Positions 22,992 to 31,282 are shown, counted from the first letter of the stretch. The stretch: DNA of 64,000 nucleotides from Gammaproteobacteria bacterium Gsub (GCA_002007405.1 JYIN01000002.1:147560-211559), one strand, 5' to 3'. Notes: generated by a model not told the origin, from the sequence alone. Numbers and translations: made by a program.

Positions 22992-24914
22992 CTAAATAAG
23001 GCGATTTTTAATTAAATCCCCCACCACTTCAGGATCTGCCAGCGTTGATATATCGCCCAAATTATCATCATCATGCTCGGCAATTTTACGCAAAATACGG
23101 CGCATAATCTTACCACTACGAGTTTTGGGTAGGTTGGGTGTAAACTGGATTTTATCTACCAGTGCAATCGCACCAATTTCGTGGCGAACCAGATCAACCA
23201 ATGCCAGCTTCAACTCAGCGCTCGGATCAATACCACTCATCACCGAAACATAGGCGTAAATCCCCTGCCCTTTAATATCGTGCGAATAACCAACAACTGC
23301 TGCCTCGCTCACATCTTCATGCAATACTAAAGCAGATTCAATCTCAGCACTGCCAATCCGGTGCCCAGATATATTCAACACATCATCTACTCTGCCCGTA
23401 ATCCAATAATAACCTTGGTCATCACGCCTTGCCCCATCTCCAGTAAAATATTTACCTGCAAAAGTAGAAAAATAAGCCTGCATAAAGCGCTCATGATTAT
23501 TATATAGGGTTCGCATTTGCCCAGGCCAAGAACGCACTAATACCAACATGCCTTCAGCCTCACCCTTTAATACCTCACCCCCCTCATTCACTATTTGTGG
23601 CTCAATGCCAAAAAATGGCTTGCTGGCAGATCCAGGTTTAAGCTTTGTAGCATACGGTAAGGCAGTTATCATATGCCCGCCAGTTTCTGTTTGCCACCAA
23701 GTATCTACTATTGGGCAGCGACCATTACCCACAATATGGTAATACCACTCCCATACTTCAGGATTGATAGGCTCTCCAACAGTGCCTAGAATACGCAAAC
23801 TGGCACGCGAAGTTTGACGAACAAACCCATCACCCGCACCCATTAATGCCCGAATTGCCGTTGGCGCTGTGTAAAAAATATTCACCTGATGTTTGTCAAT
23901 CACCTGCCAAAAACGAGAAGCATCGGGATAAGTAGGCACTCCCTCAAACATCAGTGTTGTAGCACCGTTTGCCAATGGTCCATAGATAATATACGAATGC
24001 CCCGTAACCCAGCCAACATCTGCCGTACACCAATAAATATCGCCGGGCTGATAATCAAAGGTGTATTTATGCGTTATTGCCGCATAAAGCAAGTAACCGC
24101 CACAAGTATGGAGTACGCCTTTAGGTTTGCCGGTTGAGCCTGAAGTATAGAGAATAAATAATGGAGTTTCTGCATCAAACGGCTCGCAAGGGCAATTTGC
24201 CGTCATATCAGCAACCAACTCATGATACCAAATATCTTTTTTGCCCCAATGTAGTGCATTTTTTCTATTTTTCACCACAATCACTGCCTCGACACAATCA
24301 CAGGCACCGATGGCTTTATCTACATTGGCTTTTAGAGAAATTGGCTTACCTGAACGCACACCTTCATCAGCGGTAATTATAATTTTACATTGTGAATCTA
24401 ATACTCTGTCCTTGAGTGCTTCAGGCGAAAAACCACCAAATACCACCGAATGAATTGCCCCAATACGCGCACAAGCAAGCATGGCGTAAGCCGATTCAAC
24501 AATCATCGGCATATAAATACAAACTCTATCGCCTTTTTCTACCCCCAATTTTTTAAGTCCATTCGCAAGTTTTGCCACCTCATTATGGAGCTGTTGATAA
24601 CTGATGTGTTTGGATTTTTCTAGATTATCACCCTCCCAGATAATTGCAGTTTGGTTGGCTTTTTCTGGCAAATGTCGATCAATACAATTATAAACAACAT
24701 TCAATTTGCCGCCTTTAAACCATTCAATTTTGCCTATATCATAATCAACATTTGAGGTCTTTGTCCAATCTTTGTCCCAGTCTAAAAATAATTTGGCTTG
24801 ACGCGCCCAAAACCCATCACAATCGTTAATTGACTCATCATACATTGCCTTATACTTTGCCTCATCAATCAAGGGCGAAGTGTTTGACTTTACAATTGGA
24901 TAAGTTTTTATCAC
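22992..24914 (-). CDS. acs: Acetyl-CoA synthetase
   Basis: AMP-forming ligase that activates acetate to acetyl-CoA. The P-loop-like [15 protein letters not shown], the adenylate-binding [10 protein letters not shown] and the C-terminal catalytic/acetylation lysine in [15 protein letters not shown] are all present. Length (640 aa) is close to E. coli Acs (652). It is convergent with the coiled-coil gene, 13 bases apart, and is followed upstream on the same strand by a hydrolase gene. Confidence 0.96.
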   Translation of the reverse strand: MIKTYPIVKSNTSPLIDEAKYKAMYDESINDCDGFWARQAKLFLDWDKDWTKTSNVDYDIGKIEWFKGGKLNVVYNCIDRHLPEKANQTAIIWEGDNLEKSKHISYQQLHNEVAKLANGLKKLGVEKGDRVCIYMPMIVESAYAMLACARIGAIHSVVFGGFSPEALKDRVLDSQCKIIITADEGVRSGKPISLKANVDKAIGACDCVEAVIVVKNRKNALHWGKKDIWYHELVADMTANCPCEPFDAETPLFILYTSGSTGKPKGVLHTCGGYLLYAAITHKYTFDYQPGDIYWCTADVGWVTGHSYIIYGPLANGATTLMFEGVPTYPDASRFWQVIDKHQVNIFYTAPTAIRALMGAGDGFVRQTSRASLRILGTVGEPINPEVWEWYYHIVGNGRCPIVDTWWQTETGGHMITALPYATKLKPGSASKPFFGIEPQIVNEGGEVLKGEAEGMLVLVRSWPGQMRTLYNNHERFMQAYFSTFAGKYFTGDGARRDDQGYYWITGRVDDVLNISGHRIGSAEIESALVLHEDVSEAAVVGYSHDIKGQGIYAYVSVMSGIDPSAELKLALVDLVRHEIGAIALVDKIQFTPNLPKTRSGKIMRRILRKIAEHDDDNLGDISTLADPEVVGDLIKNRLI

Positions 24915-24938
24915 TGATTTTTACTTTTCTTAGAAGTT

Positions 24939-25829
24939 TTATTTTTGTAAATATTTGCGAATAAAAGCAGCCGTTCTTTGATTGGCATCTTTACTGGCTA
25001 AATCATCGGCAAAAGTTCGAATATGGGCGGGTCTAAAATCAAAAGCTCTGCCAACCCCAGGATAGATAATCAGCTGTGCATCAATGCCTCTATCTTGTAG
25101 TGTTTTAATACCAGCCATAATCGGGCGTAATCTTTGATATTGCTCATGCTCGCCTACAAAAACTAAACTGGGCACATTCAGTTGATTCAACTCAGATGCA
25201 TATTGATAAATTTGTTCAGCCTCAGGAGCATTAGGGTTCTGCCAATGTGGATAATACGACACATAACAAGCCACATTATTTTCTTGTTGTTTGTGGGTTA
25301 CCAAAGCCTTCAAAGTCATATATCCCCCGCGTGTATGCGACACTGTGCAAACCTTATCACCAATAATATCTACGCGTTTAAGCAAAACATCAATGCCTTT
25401 TGCCACATGCGCATCATAAATATCATGATGTTTAATTGGAAATGGTGGTTTTAAATAAGTGCCGAACATATCTGGTGCTAACACGATAAAACCGCGTGCC
25501 GCTAAGCGTTTAATTCTAGGTAGAGTCCAAGAATCTAAACCTCTACGCCCATGCTGAAATAAAACTGGCAAATATTTACCTGATTTTTTGGGTTTAAACA
25601 AATACGCTTCAACTTCAACATCACCATCTTTATAAGTGATTTCTTCTACGCTAATGGGGTAATTTTTGGGCGTGGTTAATACACCTTCTTGCCACCAAGC
25701 ATCATCCCACCAGTGCTTGTTTTCATCTTGTGGATAATTAATATCAATCCAAGGTTTAGAGGGATGAGGCTGTGCATACAACATAGTGGAAAACAATAAT
25801 AATACAAAGAATTTAATGATAGATTGCAT
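24939..25829 (-). CDS. Exported dienelactone-hydrolase-like alpha/beta protein, triad substituted
   Basis: Alpha/beta-hydrolase-fold protein of 296 aa with a signal peptide (MQSIIKFFVLLLFSTMLYAQ). The fold is recognisable from VLFQHGRRG, ARGFIVLAPDMFGTY and the nucleophile-elbow region. At the elbow it reads VSHTRGGY where active enzymes have G-x-C/S-x-G-G, so the nucleophile position holds Thr. The acid position reads FVGEHE instead of G-x-x-D, and the usual GxGHxF histidine reads GVGRAFD. All three catalytic positions look changed, so it may be non-catalytic or use another mechanism. It lies between acs and rpoZ on the same strand. Confidence 0.75.
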   Translation of the reverse strand: MQSIIKFFVLLLFSTMLYAQPHPSKPWIDINYPQDENKHWWDDAWWQEGVLTTPKNYPISVEEITYKDGDVEVEAYLFKPKKSGKYLPVLFQHGRRGLDSWTLPRIKRLAARGFIVLAPDMFGTYLKPPFPIKHHDIYDAHVAKGIDVLLKRVDIIGDKVCTVSHTRGGYMTLKALVTHKQQENNVACYVSYYPHWQNPNAPEAEQIYQYASELNQLNVPSLVFVGEHEQYQRLRPIMAGIKTLQDRGIDAQLIIYPGVGRAFDFRPAHIRTFADDLASKDANQRTAAFIRKYLQK

Positions 25830-25859
25830 GACTTTAAAACAACTTTAACTGTTATTTTG

Positions 25860-26183
25860 TTATTCAATGACAATCATATCATCAGTATCAATAGCTGTTA
25901 TGGATAATTCTTCTTTAACTTCTGCCATTTTGGTATTGTCACCTGCTTTTTGTTGTGCTGGTAATTCTTCTTTTATGGGGTATTTTTCACGCAAAATTGA
26001 GGCATCAATTAAACCGGCTTCAATTTCTCTAAGAGCAACCACTGTAGCTTTGTCTTTGCCAATATCTAAAGTTGATTTATAGCCACCCAAGTTAAGTTGG
26101 TGGGCGCGTTTGGCGGCCACTAAAACCAATTCAAAACGATTTTTAATAAAATTCAAACACTCTTCAACGGTTACCCTTGCCAT
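25860..26183 (-). CDS. rpoZ: RNA polymerase omega subunit
   Basis: Small subunit that helps assemble RNA polymerase and, in gammaproteobacteria, forms part of a ppGpp site. It begins [27 protein letters not shown], with the conserved basic AAKRAHQL helix and the [11 protein letters not shown] motif. The acidic C-terminal tail makes it 107 aa, slightly longer than in E. coli. spoT and gmk do not flank it here. Confidence 0.93.
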   Translation of the reverse strand: MARVTVEECLNFIKNRFELVLVAAKRAHQLNLGGYKSTLDIGKDKATVVALREIEAGLIDASILREKYPIKEELPAQQKAGDNTKMAEVKEELSITAIDTDDMIVIE

Positions 26184-26236
26184 AATTCCAACTTTAAATA
26201 CGATAAAATGGAGTAATTTTACGCCATTTATAGTCC

Positions 26237-26911
26237 ATGGAAAGACTAATTGTTTTAGATACAGAAACCACTGGTATTGAACCCAATGAGGGGCATCGTA
26301 TTATTGAGATTGGATGCACCGAAATTATCAATCGTCAGATTACCAAAAACAACGAATACCACCGATATATACAGCCCAATCGCCATGTTGGCGAATCGGT
26401 AAAAATTCACGGCATTACCGATAAATTTTTAATTGGAAAACCTAAGTTTGAAGAAATTTTTGAAGAATTCTTAGCTTATATTAAAGGTGCAACACTGGTC
26501 ATCCATAACGCTGCATTTGACCTTGGCTTTTTAAATCATGAACTACAACTGATGAATATCAAGCAGCGTATTGAAGATAATTGTAAAATTATTGATTCAT
26601 TAGAACTCTCTAAACAACAACGCCCCGGCAGCATGCATAATTTAGATGCACTGTGCAGACGCTTTGAGATTGACGCCAGTGCACGAACCATCCATGGTGC
26701 GCTGTTAGATTCACAAATCTTAGCACAGGTTTATTTGGCAATGACAGGCGGTCAATCGTCTCTTTTTGCTGAGCACAGTCTAAACAACACACAAAAGAAA
26801 AATGATAACACAATTAGACGGGTTGATAAAAATCGCAAGAAAATTAAAATTATTATCGCCAATAAAGCCGAACTCACGGCACATGAATCCTACTTTAGCA
26901 AAATAAATTAA
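26237..26911 (+). CDS. dnaQ: DNA polymerase III epsilon subunit (3'-5' exonuclease)
   Basis: Proofreading exonuclease of the replicative polymerase. DEDDh motifs are complete: DTETTG (residues 8-13), [11 protein letters not shown], and the third motif HGALLDSQI with catalytic His and Asp. After the nuclease domain comes QSSLF, a good beta-clamp-binding pentapeptide, then a basic tail expected to contact the alpha subunit. Length is 224 aa. Divergent from rpoZ. Confidence 0.93.
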   Translation: MERLIVLDTETTGIEPNEGHRIIEIGCTEIINRQITKNNEYHRYIQPNRHVGESVKIHGITDKFLIGKPKFEEIFEEFLAYIKGATLVIHNAAFDLGFLNHELQLMNIKQRIEDNCKIIDSLELSKQQRPGSMHNLDALCRRFEIDASARTIHGALLDSQILAQVYLAMTGGQSSLFAEHSLNNTQKKNDNTIRRVDKNRKKIKIIIANKAELTAHESYFSKIN

Positions 26912-26991
26912 AATAATATAAAAAATTACTTTTTTTAAACTTTCACGCTTGGATTGCAATAACCTCTCAAGTATAATTGAATATTTTTTTT

Positions 26992-27068
26992 CGGAGTGTA
27001 GCGCAGCTTGGTAGCGTACCTGGTTTGGGTCCAGGTGGTCGTGGGTTCAAATCCCTCCACTCCGACCA
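26992..27068 (+). tRNA. tRNA-Pro (anticodon TGG)
   Basis: A 77-base cloverleaf with encoded CCA. Acceptor CGGAGTG pairs with CACTCCG, and the anticodon loop centre is TGG. First of three tandem tRNA genes. Confidence 0.96.
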
Positions 27069-27099
27069 AAATACCAAATTTTCTAATTAAGATAATAAA

Positions 27100-27176
27100 G
27101 CGCCCATAGCTCAGCTGGATAGAGCAACGGCCTTCTAAGCCGTAGGTCACACGTTCGAATCGTGTTGGGCGTGCCA
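27100..27176 (+). tRNA. tRNA-Arg (anticodon TCT)
   Basis: A 77-base cloverleaf with encoded CCA. Acceptor GCGCCCA pairs with TGGGCGT (one G-T pair). The anticodon stem GGCCT/AGGCC-like arms frame a TCT anticodon, and the T-loop TTCGAAT is standard. Confidence 0.95.
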
Positions 27177-27184
27177 AAATTTAT

Positions 27185-27261
27185 GGCGGGAATAGCTCAG
27201 TTGGTAGAGCCCCGGATTGTGATTCCGGTTGTCGCGGGTTCAAGCCCCGTTTCTCGCCCCA
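27185..27261 (+). tRNA. tRNA-His (anticodon GTG), provirus integration target
   Basis: Cloverleaf with anticodon GTG. It has the extra 5' G (27185) facing C73, the tRNA-His hallmark, and encoded CCA at 27259-27261. Its 3' half is part of the direct repeat that bounds the provirus; the copy here rebuilds a complete tRNA. Confidence 0.96.
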
Positions 27262-27265
27262 TTTT
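27239..27265 (+). repeat. attL: 27-bp direct repeat in tRNA-His 3' end
   Basis: Identical over 27 bases to 38300-38326. The core begins TTCAAGCCCCG (T-arm of tRNA-His), runs through the encoded CCA and ends in ATTTT. This is the classic tyrosine-recombinase target in a tRNA 3' end, with the integrase gene adjacent. Confidence 0.95.
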
Positions 27266-27306
27266 ATCCCTTTAAAATCAACGGTTTTAGAGGTATCACC
27301 TTAAAA

Positions 27307-27328
27307 GTTTCACCACATTTTAACCACA
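27307..27328 (+). repeat. Integrase arm-site-like repeat, left copy
   Basis: A 22-base string made of two ACCACATT/AACCACA half-units, matching 38188-38209 at 21 of 22 positions in direct orientation. Each copy lies just inside an attachment site, so they are good candidates for arm-type integrase or accessory-factor sites. This copy overlaps the integrase stop codon. Confidence 0.6.
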
Positions 27329-28273
27329 GGCGAAAATTTAAGCACATCATTAAGGTGGTCAGGTGCAAGGTGTGCATAACGCATTGTCATTTTAAGATCG
27401 CTATGCCCCAATATTTTTTGAAGTGTTAGGATGCTGCCACCGTTAGCGATAAAATGGCTGGCGAAAGTGTGGCGTAATATGTGGGTATTTTGCCCTTGCG
27501 TTTTTGGTATATCTGCCCTCTTGTAGCATTTAGCAAAAACTTTACCGCAAGCCTCGTTAAAATCAAAATCCAAAATATCAAGCACATTAGGCGGAATAGG
27601 GATATATCTATTCTTGCCACTTTTGGTATTAAACAGGCTGATTTTACCGCCTCTAATATGTTCTTTTTTAAGCCTCAGTGCTTCGCCCCAGCGTGTGCCA
27701 CAACTAAGGCAGATTAAAGCCACTTGATAGGTTGGTTTGTGCGTTTTCTCTAACTCAGCAAACAAGGCTTTTATATCCTCATCGCTTAAATATGCCAATT
27801 CTCGCTCAGGTATCTTGACTTGCCTAACCTCTGCTATTGGGTTGTTATAATCTATCTCTCTTAAGCGTTTTAATTCATTAATAGACGCTAGATAAATACA
27901 CATACTCATTGTTTATCGTCTTTGGCTTGACTTTCTTTAGGCGTTCGGCTCTATAGTGACTAAACTGGTTAGCAGTAAAATCTTTGGCTACTGGGTCGCC
28001 TAAGCCGTGAGCAGTGTTATTTAGGATTTTGACACGATTATCAACATCACGCAGATTGACGCCGTGCAACTTATGCCATACGGCTATCAATTCGCTTAGT
28101 GTTCGTTTGTCTTTTTGGTTGGGTTGCCAAGGCTTACCGCTGTCTAATTCAATTAAAAATAGGCGTTCGTAGCGTTGGGCTTCATCTTTGGTTTTAAAGC
28201 GTTTTTGATGTCGCTTTGCTCTGCCCTGTCTAATGTCAACAGTAAATGTGCCGTTGGTATTTTTGCGTATCAT
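27310..28273 (-). pseudogene. int: Tyrosine recombinase (integrase), interrupted by a one-base frameshift
   Basis: Phage-type site-specific recombinase read in two frames. The upstream part (28273-27878) holds the N-terminal SAM-like/arm-binding region and ends TINNEYVYLSSVY. The downstream part (27909-27310) continues NELKRLREIDYNNP and carries the catalytic domain: box I Arg in CGTRWGEALRL, the beta-hairpin Lys in TKSGKNRYIPI, HILRHTFASH and LGHSDLKMTMRYAHL with the nucleophile Tyr. Removing one base near 27878-27883 joins the frames into about 320 aa. It may be a real inactivating insertion, an assembly error, or a recoding site; no classic slippery heptamer is visible. It lies next to attL, as expected. 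Confidence 0.85.
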
Positions 28274-28314
28274 TTAGATCATAATGTTGAACAGCGGAAA
28301 CCCCTACTACTAAA

Positions 28315-28336
28315 GCATTTTTATTTTTAAAAATGC
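28315..28336 (-). terminator. Hairpin between repressor and integrase
   Basis: GCATTTTT and AAAAATGC form an 8-bp inverted repeat around a short T-rich loop. It lies between the two minus-strand genes and could attenuate transcription from the repressor into the integrase. Confidence 0.45.
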
Positions 28337-28341
28337 ACTAA

Positions 28342-28596
28342 TCAAGCAGTTTTATCTGACTTCGCAGTCTTATCGTGTGGGCTTATTTGGTCGCCCGAGG
28401 TTTTGCCAGTCATAAGCCATAATGTATATTCGGGGAATTGCTGGCAGAGTTTTTGCATGACTCCGGTGTGTGGTTTTTTTCGTTCATTTTCGTAATTTTG
28501 GACACTTGCCTCGCTCACTTCAAGTATTTGTGCTAACTGCACTTGTGTATACCCCTCTGCTTTTCTTATAAGTTTTAGTTTTTCATTTAACTGCAT
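28342..28596 (-). CDS. XRE-family prophage repressor
   Basis: DNA-binding protein of 84 aa with a single Cro/CI-type helix-turn-helix at residues 5-60 (RKAEGYTQVQLAQILEVSEA, then SVQNYENERKKP). There is no C-terminal peptidase domain, so it would not be self-cleaved in a LexA-like SOS response. AAGGAG precedes the ATG. It probably binds the related 15-base sites at 28615-28629, 29088-29102 and 29113-29127 that overlap two plus-strand promoters, making it the lysogeny repressor. Confidence 0.88.
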   Translation of the reverse strand: MQLNEKLKLIRKAEGYTQVQLAQILEVSEASVQNYENERKKPHTGVMQKLCQQFPEYTLWLMTGKTSGDQISPHDKTAKSDKTA

Positions 28597-28605
28597 TTTT
28601 ACTCC

Positions 28606-28635
28606 TTGACATTGACTTTAGTTAGTGTTTATAAT
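28606..28635 (+). promoter_or_regulatory. Early prophage promoter with repressor operator
   Basis: TTGACA at 28606-28611 and TATAAT at 28630-28635 with an 18-base spacer. The spacer contains ACTTTAGTTAGTGTT (28615-28629), 13/15 identical to the site in the second promoter at 29079-29108. It faces the small membrane gene at 28661 and lies directly upstream of the repressor start on the other strand. Confidence 0.8.
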
Positions 28636-28660
28636 TTAATTTTTGATTATGAGGCGGGTT

Positions 28661-28807
28661 ATGAGTGATAAGGGTTGGGCATATTTTTTTATGGGCTTGG
28701 CTATACTGGCTATTGGTGGACGCAACGAACCACAAAAATTACCTACTACGACCAGCAAAGTAAGAGATAACACTACCGAGGATAGTGGCAAGCATTCCAG
28801 CGCCTAA
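28661..28807 (+). CDS. Small membrane protein (48 aa), first early gene
   Basis: Begins MSDKGWAYFFMGLAILAIGG, a single membrane helix, then a polar Thr/Ser/Lys-rich tail. It sits just after the first early promoter and starts like the opposing gene's MSDE. Its 3' end overlaps the antisense gene at 28739-29044 by 69 bases. Function unknown; superinfection exclusion or host-membrane interference are possibilities only by position. Confidence 0.5.
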   Translation: MSDKGWAYFFMGLAILAIGGRNEPQKLPTTTSKVRDNTTEDSGKHSSA

Positions 28808-29044
28808 TGCTTTATCTCCTATGTAGATTAGGCACATAGAAAAGATAGTAGCCAAGAACACAAAAATAGATACTCTATTAAATACACTTTTTTGAAATTC
28901 GCTTGATTTTTCTGTGTCTTTCTGCCATATATCAAGACCTTTGTAAATAAGTTTTGTTAATTCGTCATTACTCAAATTGACCCCGTCTTTATTAGGTTTT
29001 TTTGTTATGACTTCCCCTTCTTTTGCTTTTGTTTCATCACTCAT
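28739..29044 (-). CDS. Two-helix membrane protein on the lysogenic strand
   Basis: A 101-aa protein with a charged N-terminal half (MSDETKAKEGEVITKKPNKD) and two C-terminal membrane helices (VSIFVFLATIFSMCLIYIG and AGMLATILGSVISYFAG). GGGGG about 7 bases before the ATG at 29044 sets the start. It reads from the same divergent control region as the excisionase-like gene and in the same direction as the repressor, so it may be expressed in the lysogen. Function is not recognised; holin-like or exclusion roles are guesses. Confidence 0.6.
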   Translation of the reverse strand: MSDETKAKEGEVITKKPNKDGVNLSNDELTKLIYKGLDIWQKDTEKSSEFQKSVFNRVSIFVFLATIFSMCLIYIGDKALGAGMLATILGSVISYFAGRSR

Positions 29045-29078
29045 ATTTACCCCCAAAAAAAATAATTTAAAAAAAGTC

Positions 29079-29127
29079 TTGACATTAACCTTAGTTGGTG
29101 TTTATAATTCTCAACACTGACTAAGGT
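29079..29127. promoter_or_regulatory. Main early promoter with paired inverted operators
   Basis: TTGACA (29079-29084), 18-base spacer, TATAAT (29103-29108). Two 15-base half-sites, ACCTTAGTTGGTGTT (29088-29102) and AACACTGACTAAGGT (29113-29127), form an imperfect inverted repeat (13/15) around the -10. The left half-site matches the operator at 28615-28629. This is the expected layout for repressor control of the replication operon that starts at 29175. Confidence 0.82.
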
Positions 29128-29174
29128 TAGTGAAAAACAATAAATACAGACAAATAAGCAAAGGATTATAACAC

Positions 29175-29435
29175 ATGAATATCAACACCAAAGAAATGCA
29201 AACCGTAATACAGCACGAGGTTGATGTGGCAGTGATGCTGGCAACGGCTCAAGTAACGGAAGTAACGCCAAAGAAATACAGCGAAATCACAGGCATTAGT
29301 TATGAAAAAGTAATGAATTGGTGCAAAAACAAAACACTACAAGCACGCAAGGTTAATGCAGATGGTGTGCAGGTAGAGAGTGGTGGCAGTTGGCTAATTG
29401 ATATTAAAGCCCCTATTTTGGCTAAAAATTCATAA
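29175..29435 (+). CDS. Excisionase/Cro-like small DNA-binding protein
   Basis: An 86-aa protein. Its central region (PKKYSEITGISYEKVMNWCK, then NKTLQARKV) looks like the winged-helix of excisionases and MerR-type DNA-binding domains, ending in a short strand GGSWLID. It is the first gene after the main early promoter, a usual place for Cro or Xis. AAGGA lies about 10 bases before the ATG. Which of the two roles it plays cannot be told from sequence. Confidence 0.6.
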   Translation: MNINTKEMQTVIQHEVDVAVMLATAQVTEVTPKKYSEITGISYEKVMNWCKNKTLQARKVNADGVQVESGGSWLIDIKAPILAKNS

Positions 29436-29463
29436 TGAAAAAAAACCGAATACAGCAAATATT

Positions 29464-29727
29464 ATGAGTGAAAAAACAACAAGACTAAGACTCTCACAAG
29501 AGCATTTGCGGATACTTAAAGACGCAGACGCTCGGAAACCACATTACGCGCAGGAGAAAACATTATCTAAACGCACTTTGCATGTGATAGAGGAATACGA
29601 AGCACTTTATAACAGAGTTTTAAATCTTGAAAACCAACTTCAGAAAACAGAGCAAACAATAAAACAGGCAGCGGCTTTTAGAACCCAATTACTTCAATTT
29701 TTAGAAAATGAAAATGGAACAGTATAG
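29464..29727 (+). CDS. Early prophage coiled-coil protein (87 aa)
   Basis: Unrecognised soluble protein. A short N-terminal segment KTTRLRLSQEHLRIL is followed by a coiled coil (EEYEALYNRVLNLENQLQKTEQTIKQ). The start at 29464 is chosen because the frame upstream overlaps the preceding gene. The ending lies inside a repeated DNA sequence that recurs at 37206-37290. It may be a regulator or a replication accessory protein. Confidence 0.55.
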   Translation: MSEKTTRLRLSQEHLRILKDADARKPHYAQEKTLSKRTLHVIEEYEALYNRVLNLENQLQKTEQTIKQAAAFRTQLLQFLENENGTV

Positions 29728-29765
29728 GCCAGAGCAGCAAACCACTGATCACTCAAAACGGAACA
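29711..29765 (+). repeat. Dispersed repeat, early copy
   Basis: Shares the 21-base core TAGGCCAGAGCAGCAAACCA(C) (29725-29745) and flanking AAAATGGAACAGTA and CAAAA-GGAACA segments with the late-region tandem repeat at 37206-37290, 7.5 kb away. The ATG at 29714 opens a 21-codon frame starting MEQYRPEQQTT that is conserved in the late copy. Confidence 0.85.
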
Positions 29766-29797
29766 AAACCGACCAATGACTAACAGAGACTAACCCA

Positions 29798-30400
29798 ATG
29801 ACTAAAACGATGACTAAAACGATGACTAATAAAGTGATTAAACAGGATACATTTGTATTTTTTCGGTCATTTTATGAGGCAGGGCAAGATTTAGACGATA
29901 AAAGCAGATTAGCATTTTATGACGCAATAGCAAACTACGCCCTAAACCATACAGAGCCTACCTTACAGGGGATTGAAAAGACTTGTTTTACTTTGATAAA
30001 ACCTAACTTATTAAATTCTAAAAACCAATATTTAAACGGAAAGAAGGGTGGGCGACCAATGACTAATAACCCCCCTTTAGAAATGACTAAAACCTATAAG
30101 GATAAGGATAAGGATAAGGATAAGGATAAGGATAAGGATAAAAAAACAGCAAAAGCAATTTTTGAAAAATTCAGAAAATCTTATCGCGGAAGCAAAAGAG
30201 GTTTGGAAACCGAATTTGTAAATTTCAAAAAAAAGCACAAGGACTGGCGAGAAGTGTTGAAAGTCTTACCCACCACCGATGTGTCATTTTCTGGGGTTGC
30301 ACAAAAATTTATCCCACATTTTCAAACCTACATAAATCAGAGGAGATGGGAGCAAGAAATATCAGGCACTGATTTATCAAGTGAGGTGTATCCACAATGA
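29798..30400 (+). CDS. DUF6291-type phage replication protein
   Basis: A 200-aa protein whose N-terminal domain (FVFFRSFYEAGQDLDDKSRL to GKKGGRP) matches the DUF6291 family common in phage replication modules, followed by a Lys/Asp linker coded by a hexanucleotide repeat and a basic C-terminal domain. It likely helps load the replicative helicase at the viral origin together with the next gene. The start is ambiguous because the first codons are a tandem repeat (MTKTMTKTMTNK) with three possible Met starts. Confidence 0.65.
   Translation: MTKTMTKTMTNKVIKQDTFVFFRSFYEAGQDLDDKSRLAFYDAIANYALNHTEPTLQGIEKTCFTLIKPNLLNSKNQYLNGKKGGRPMTNNPPLEMTKTYKDKDKDKDKDKDKDKKTAKAIFEKFRKSYRGSKRGLETEFVNFKKKHKDWREVLKVLPTTDVSFSGVAQKFIPHFQTYINQRRWEQEISGTDLSSEVYPQ
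30096..30141 (+). repeat. Hexanucleotide microsatellite inside the replication gene
   Basis: About 7.7 copies of ATAAGG, coding an alternating Lys-Asp run in the linker of the DUF6291 protein. The six-base period keeps the frame whatever the copy number, so length can vary without inactivating the gene. Confidence 0.9.
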
Positions 30401-30441
30401 AATTCAGTTGAACACTAAAAATTACCAAAGGAGTAAAAAAA

Positions 30442-31282
30442 ATGATAGAAGTTGGATCAATAGCGCAATACAAAAAAGAGTTAAAACGAATAGAAAAGCA
30501 CAGAGAAAAAGGTGTTATATGTGATAGAAAATGTTGGTGTTGGGAACAGGAAAACGAAGTGAAGAACTTTATTGGCGGCGTGAATTGTGAATTTTTAATG
30601 AGTTTAAACCACAAAGCCCATAAACGCTGTGATAATCACGGTGATTATTACGGCTATGTATGCGATAAATGTTGTAAGGAGAGAGAAGTAAGGGAAGCTA
30701 AAGAAAAACGCCAAAAATTCATAATTGAGCAAATCGAAAAACTGGATTTACCCAAGAGATTTAAAAACGCAGAATTTAAGAATTTTGAGACGAAAACCGA
30801 TAAACAAAGGCAAGTTCCTAAGAGAAGTTAAAAACTACGCTAAAAAGGCTATTGTCGGCTCTCACAATGGCGGTTTTTTGTCTTTGTTGGGTGGCGTTGG
30901 CACTGGCAAGACATATTTAGCCTCAGCTCTTGCTAATAATCTTATTCGCAACGGTCTAACTGTCAAATATCAAACGACAAACCAAATCATCGCCACACTT
31001 ACCGACGCAAAACGCAATTATGCAACTGATGTGTGGCGAGAAATTAACCGCTTAACCCAGTTTGATATGATTATTGTAGACGAAATAGGCACGCAAGACC
31101 CGAAAGATAATAATTACCTGTTTGAGTTGGTTAATAAATACTACGCAGCTGTCAAACCAATGGTTTTAATCTCTAATTTTGGGCTTAAAAGTTTGGAGGC
31201 AAATACTGGCGAGCGTTTTGTTGATAGGATGAAGCACAACGGCACTGTTTTAGGGCTAGATTGGGATAGTTACAGAAAATGA
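30442..31282 (+). pseudogene. DnaC-like helicase loader, split by a one-base frameshift
   Basis: AAA+ helicase loader read in two frames. The first part (30442-30831) has a zinc-finger-like region (CDNHGDYYGYVCDKC) and ends LPKRFKNAEFKNFETKTDKQ. The second frame (to 31282) continues REVKNYAKKAIVG, with Walker A LLGGVGTGKTYLASAL, Walker B FDMIIVDEIG, the GERFVDRM motif and the terminal WDSYRK typical of DnaC. Deleting one base around 30800-30820 restores one protein of about 270 aa. AAAGGAG precedes the first ATG. It would bring host DnaB to the viral origin. Decay, assembly error or recoding remain open. Confidence 0.8.

Noticed and set aside
28739..29056. Longer start (TTG at 29056) for the two-helix prophage protein
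   Set aside because: It would place the GGGGG ribosome site inside the coding region; the ATG at 29044 is better.
30096..30141. Possible CRISPR-like array
   Set aside because: It is a simple hexanucleotide repeat inside a coding linker; there are no spacers and no cas genes in the window.
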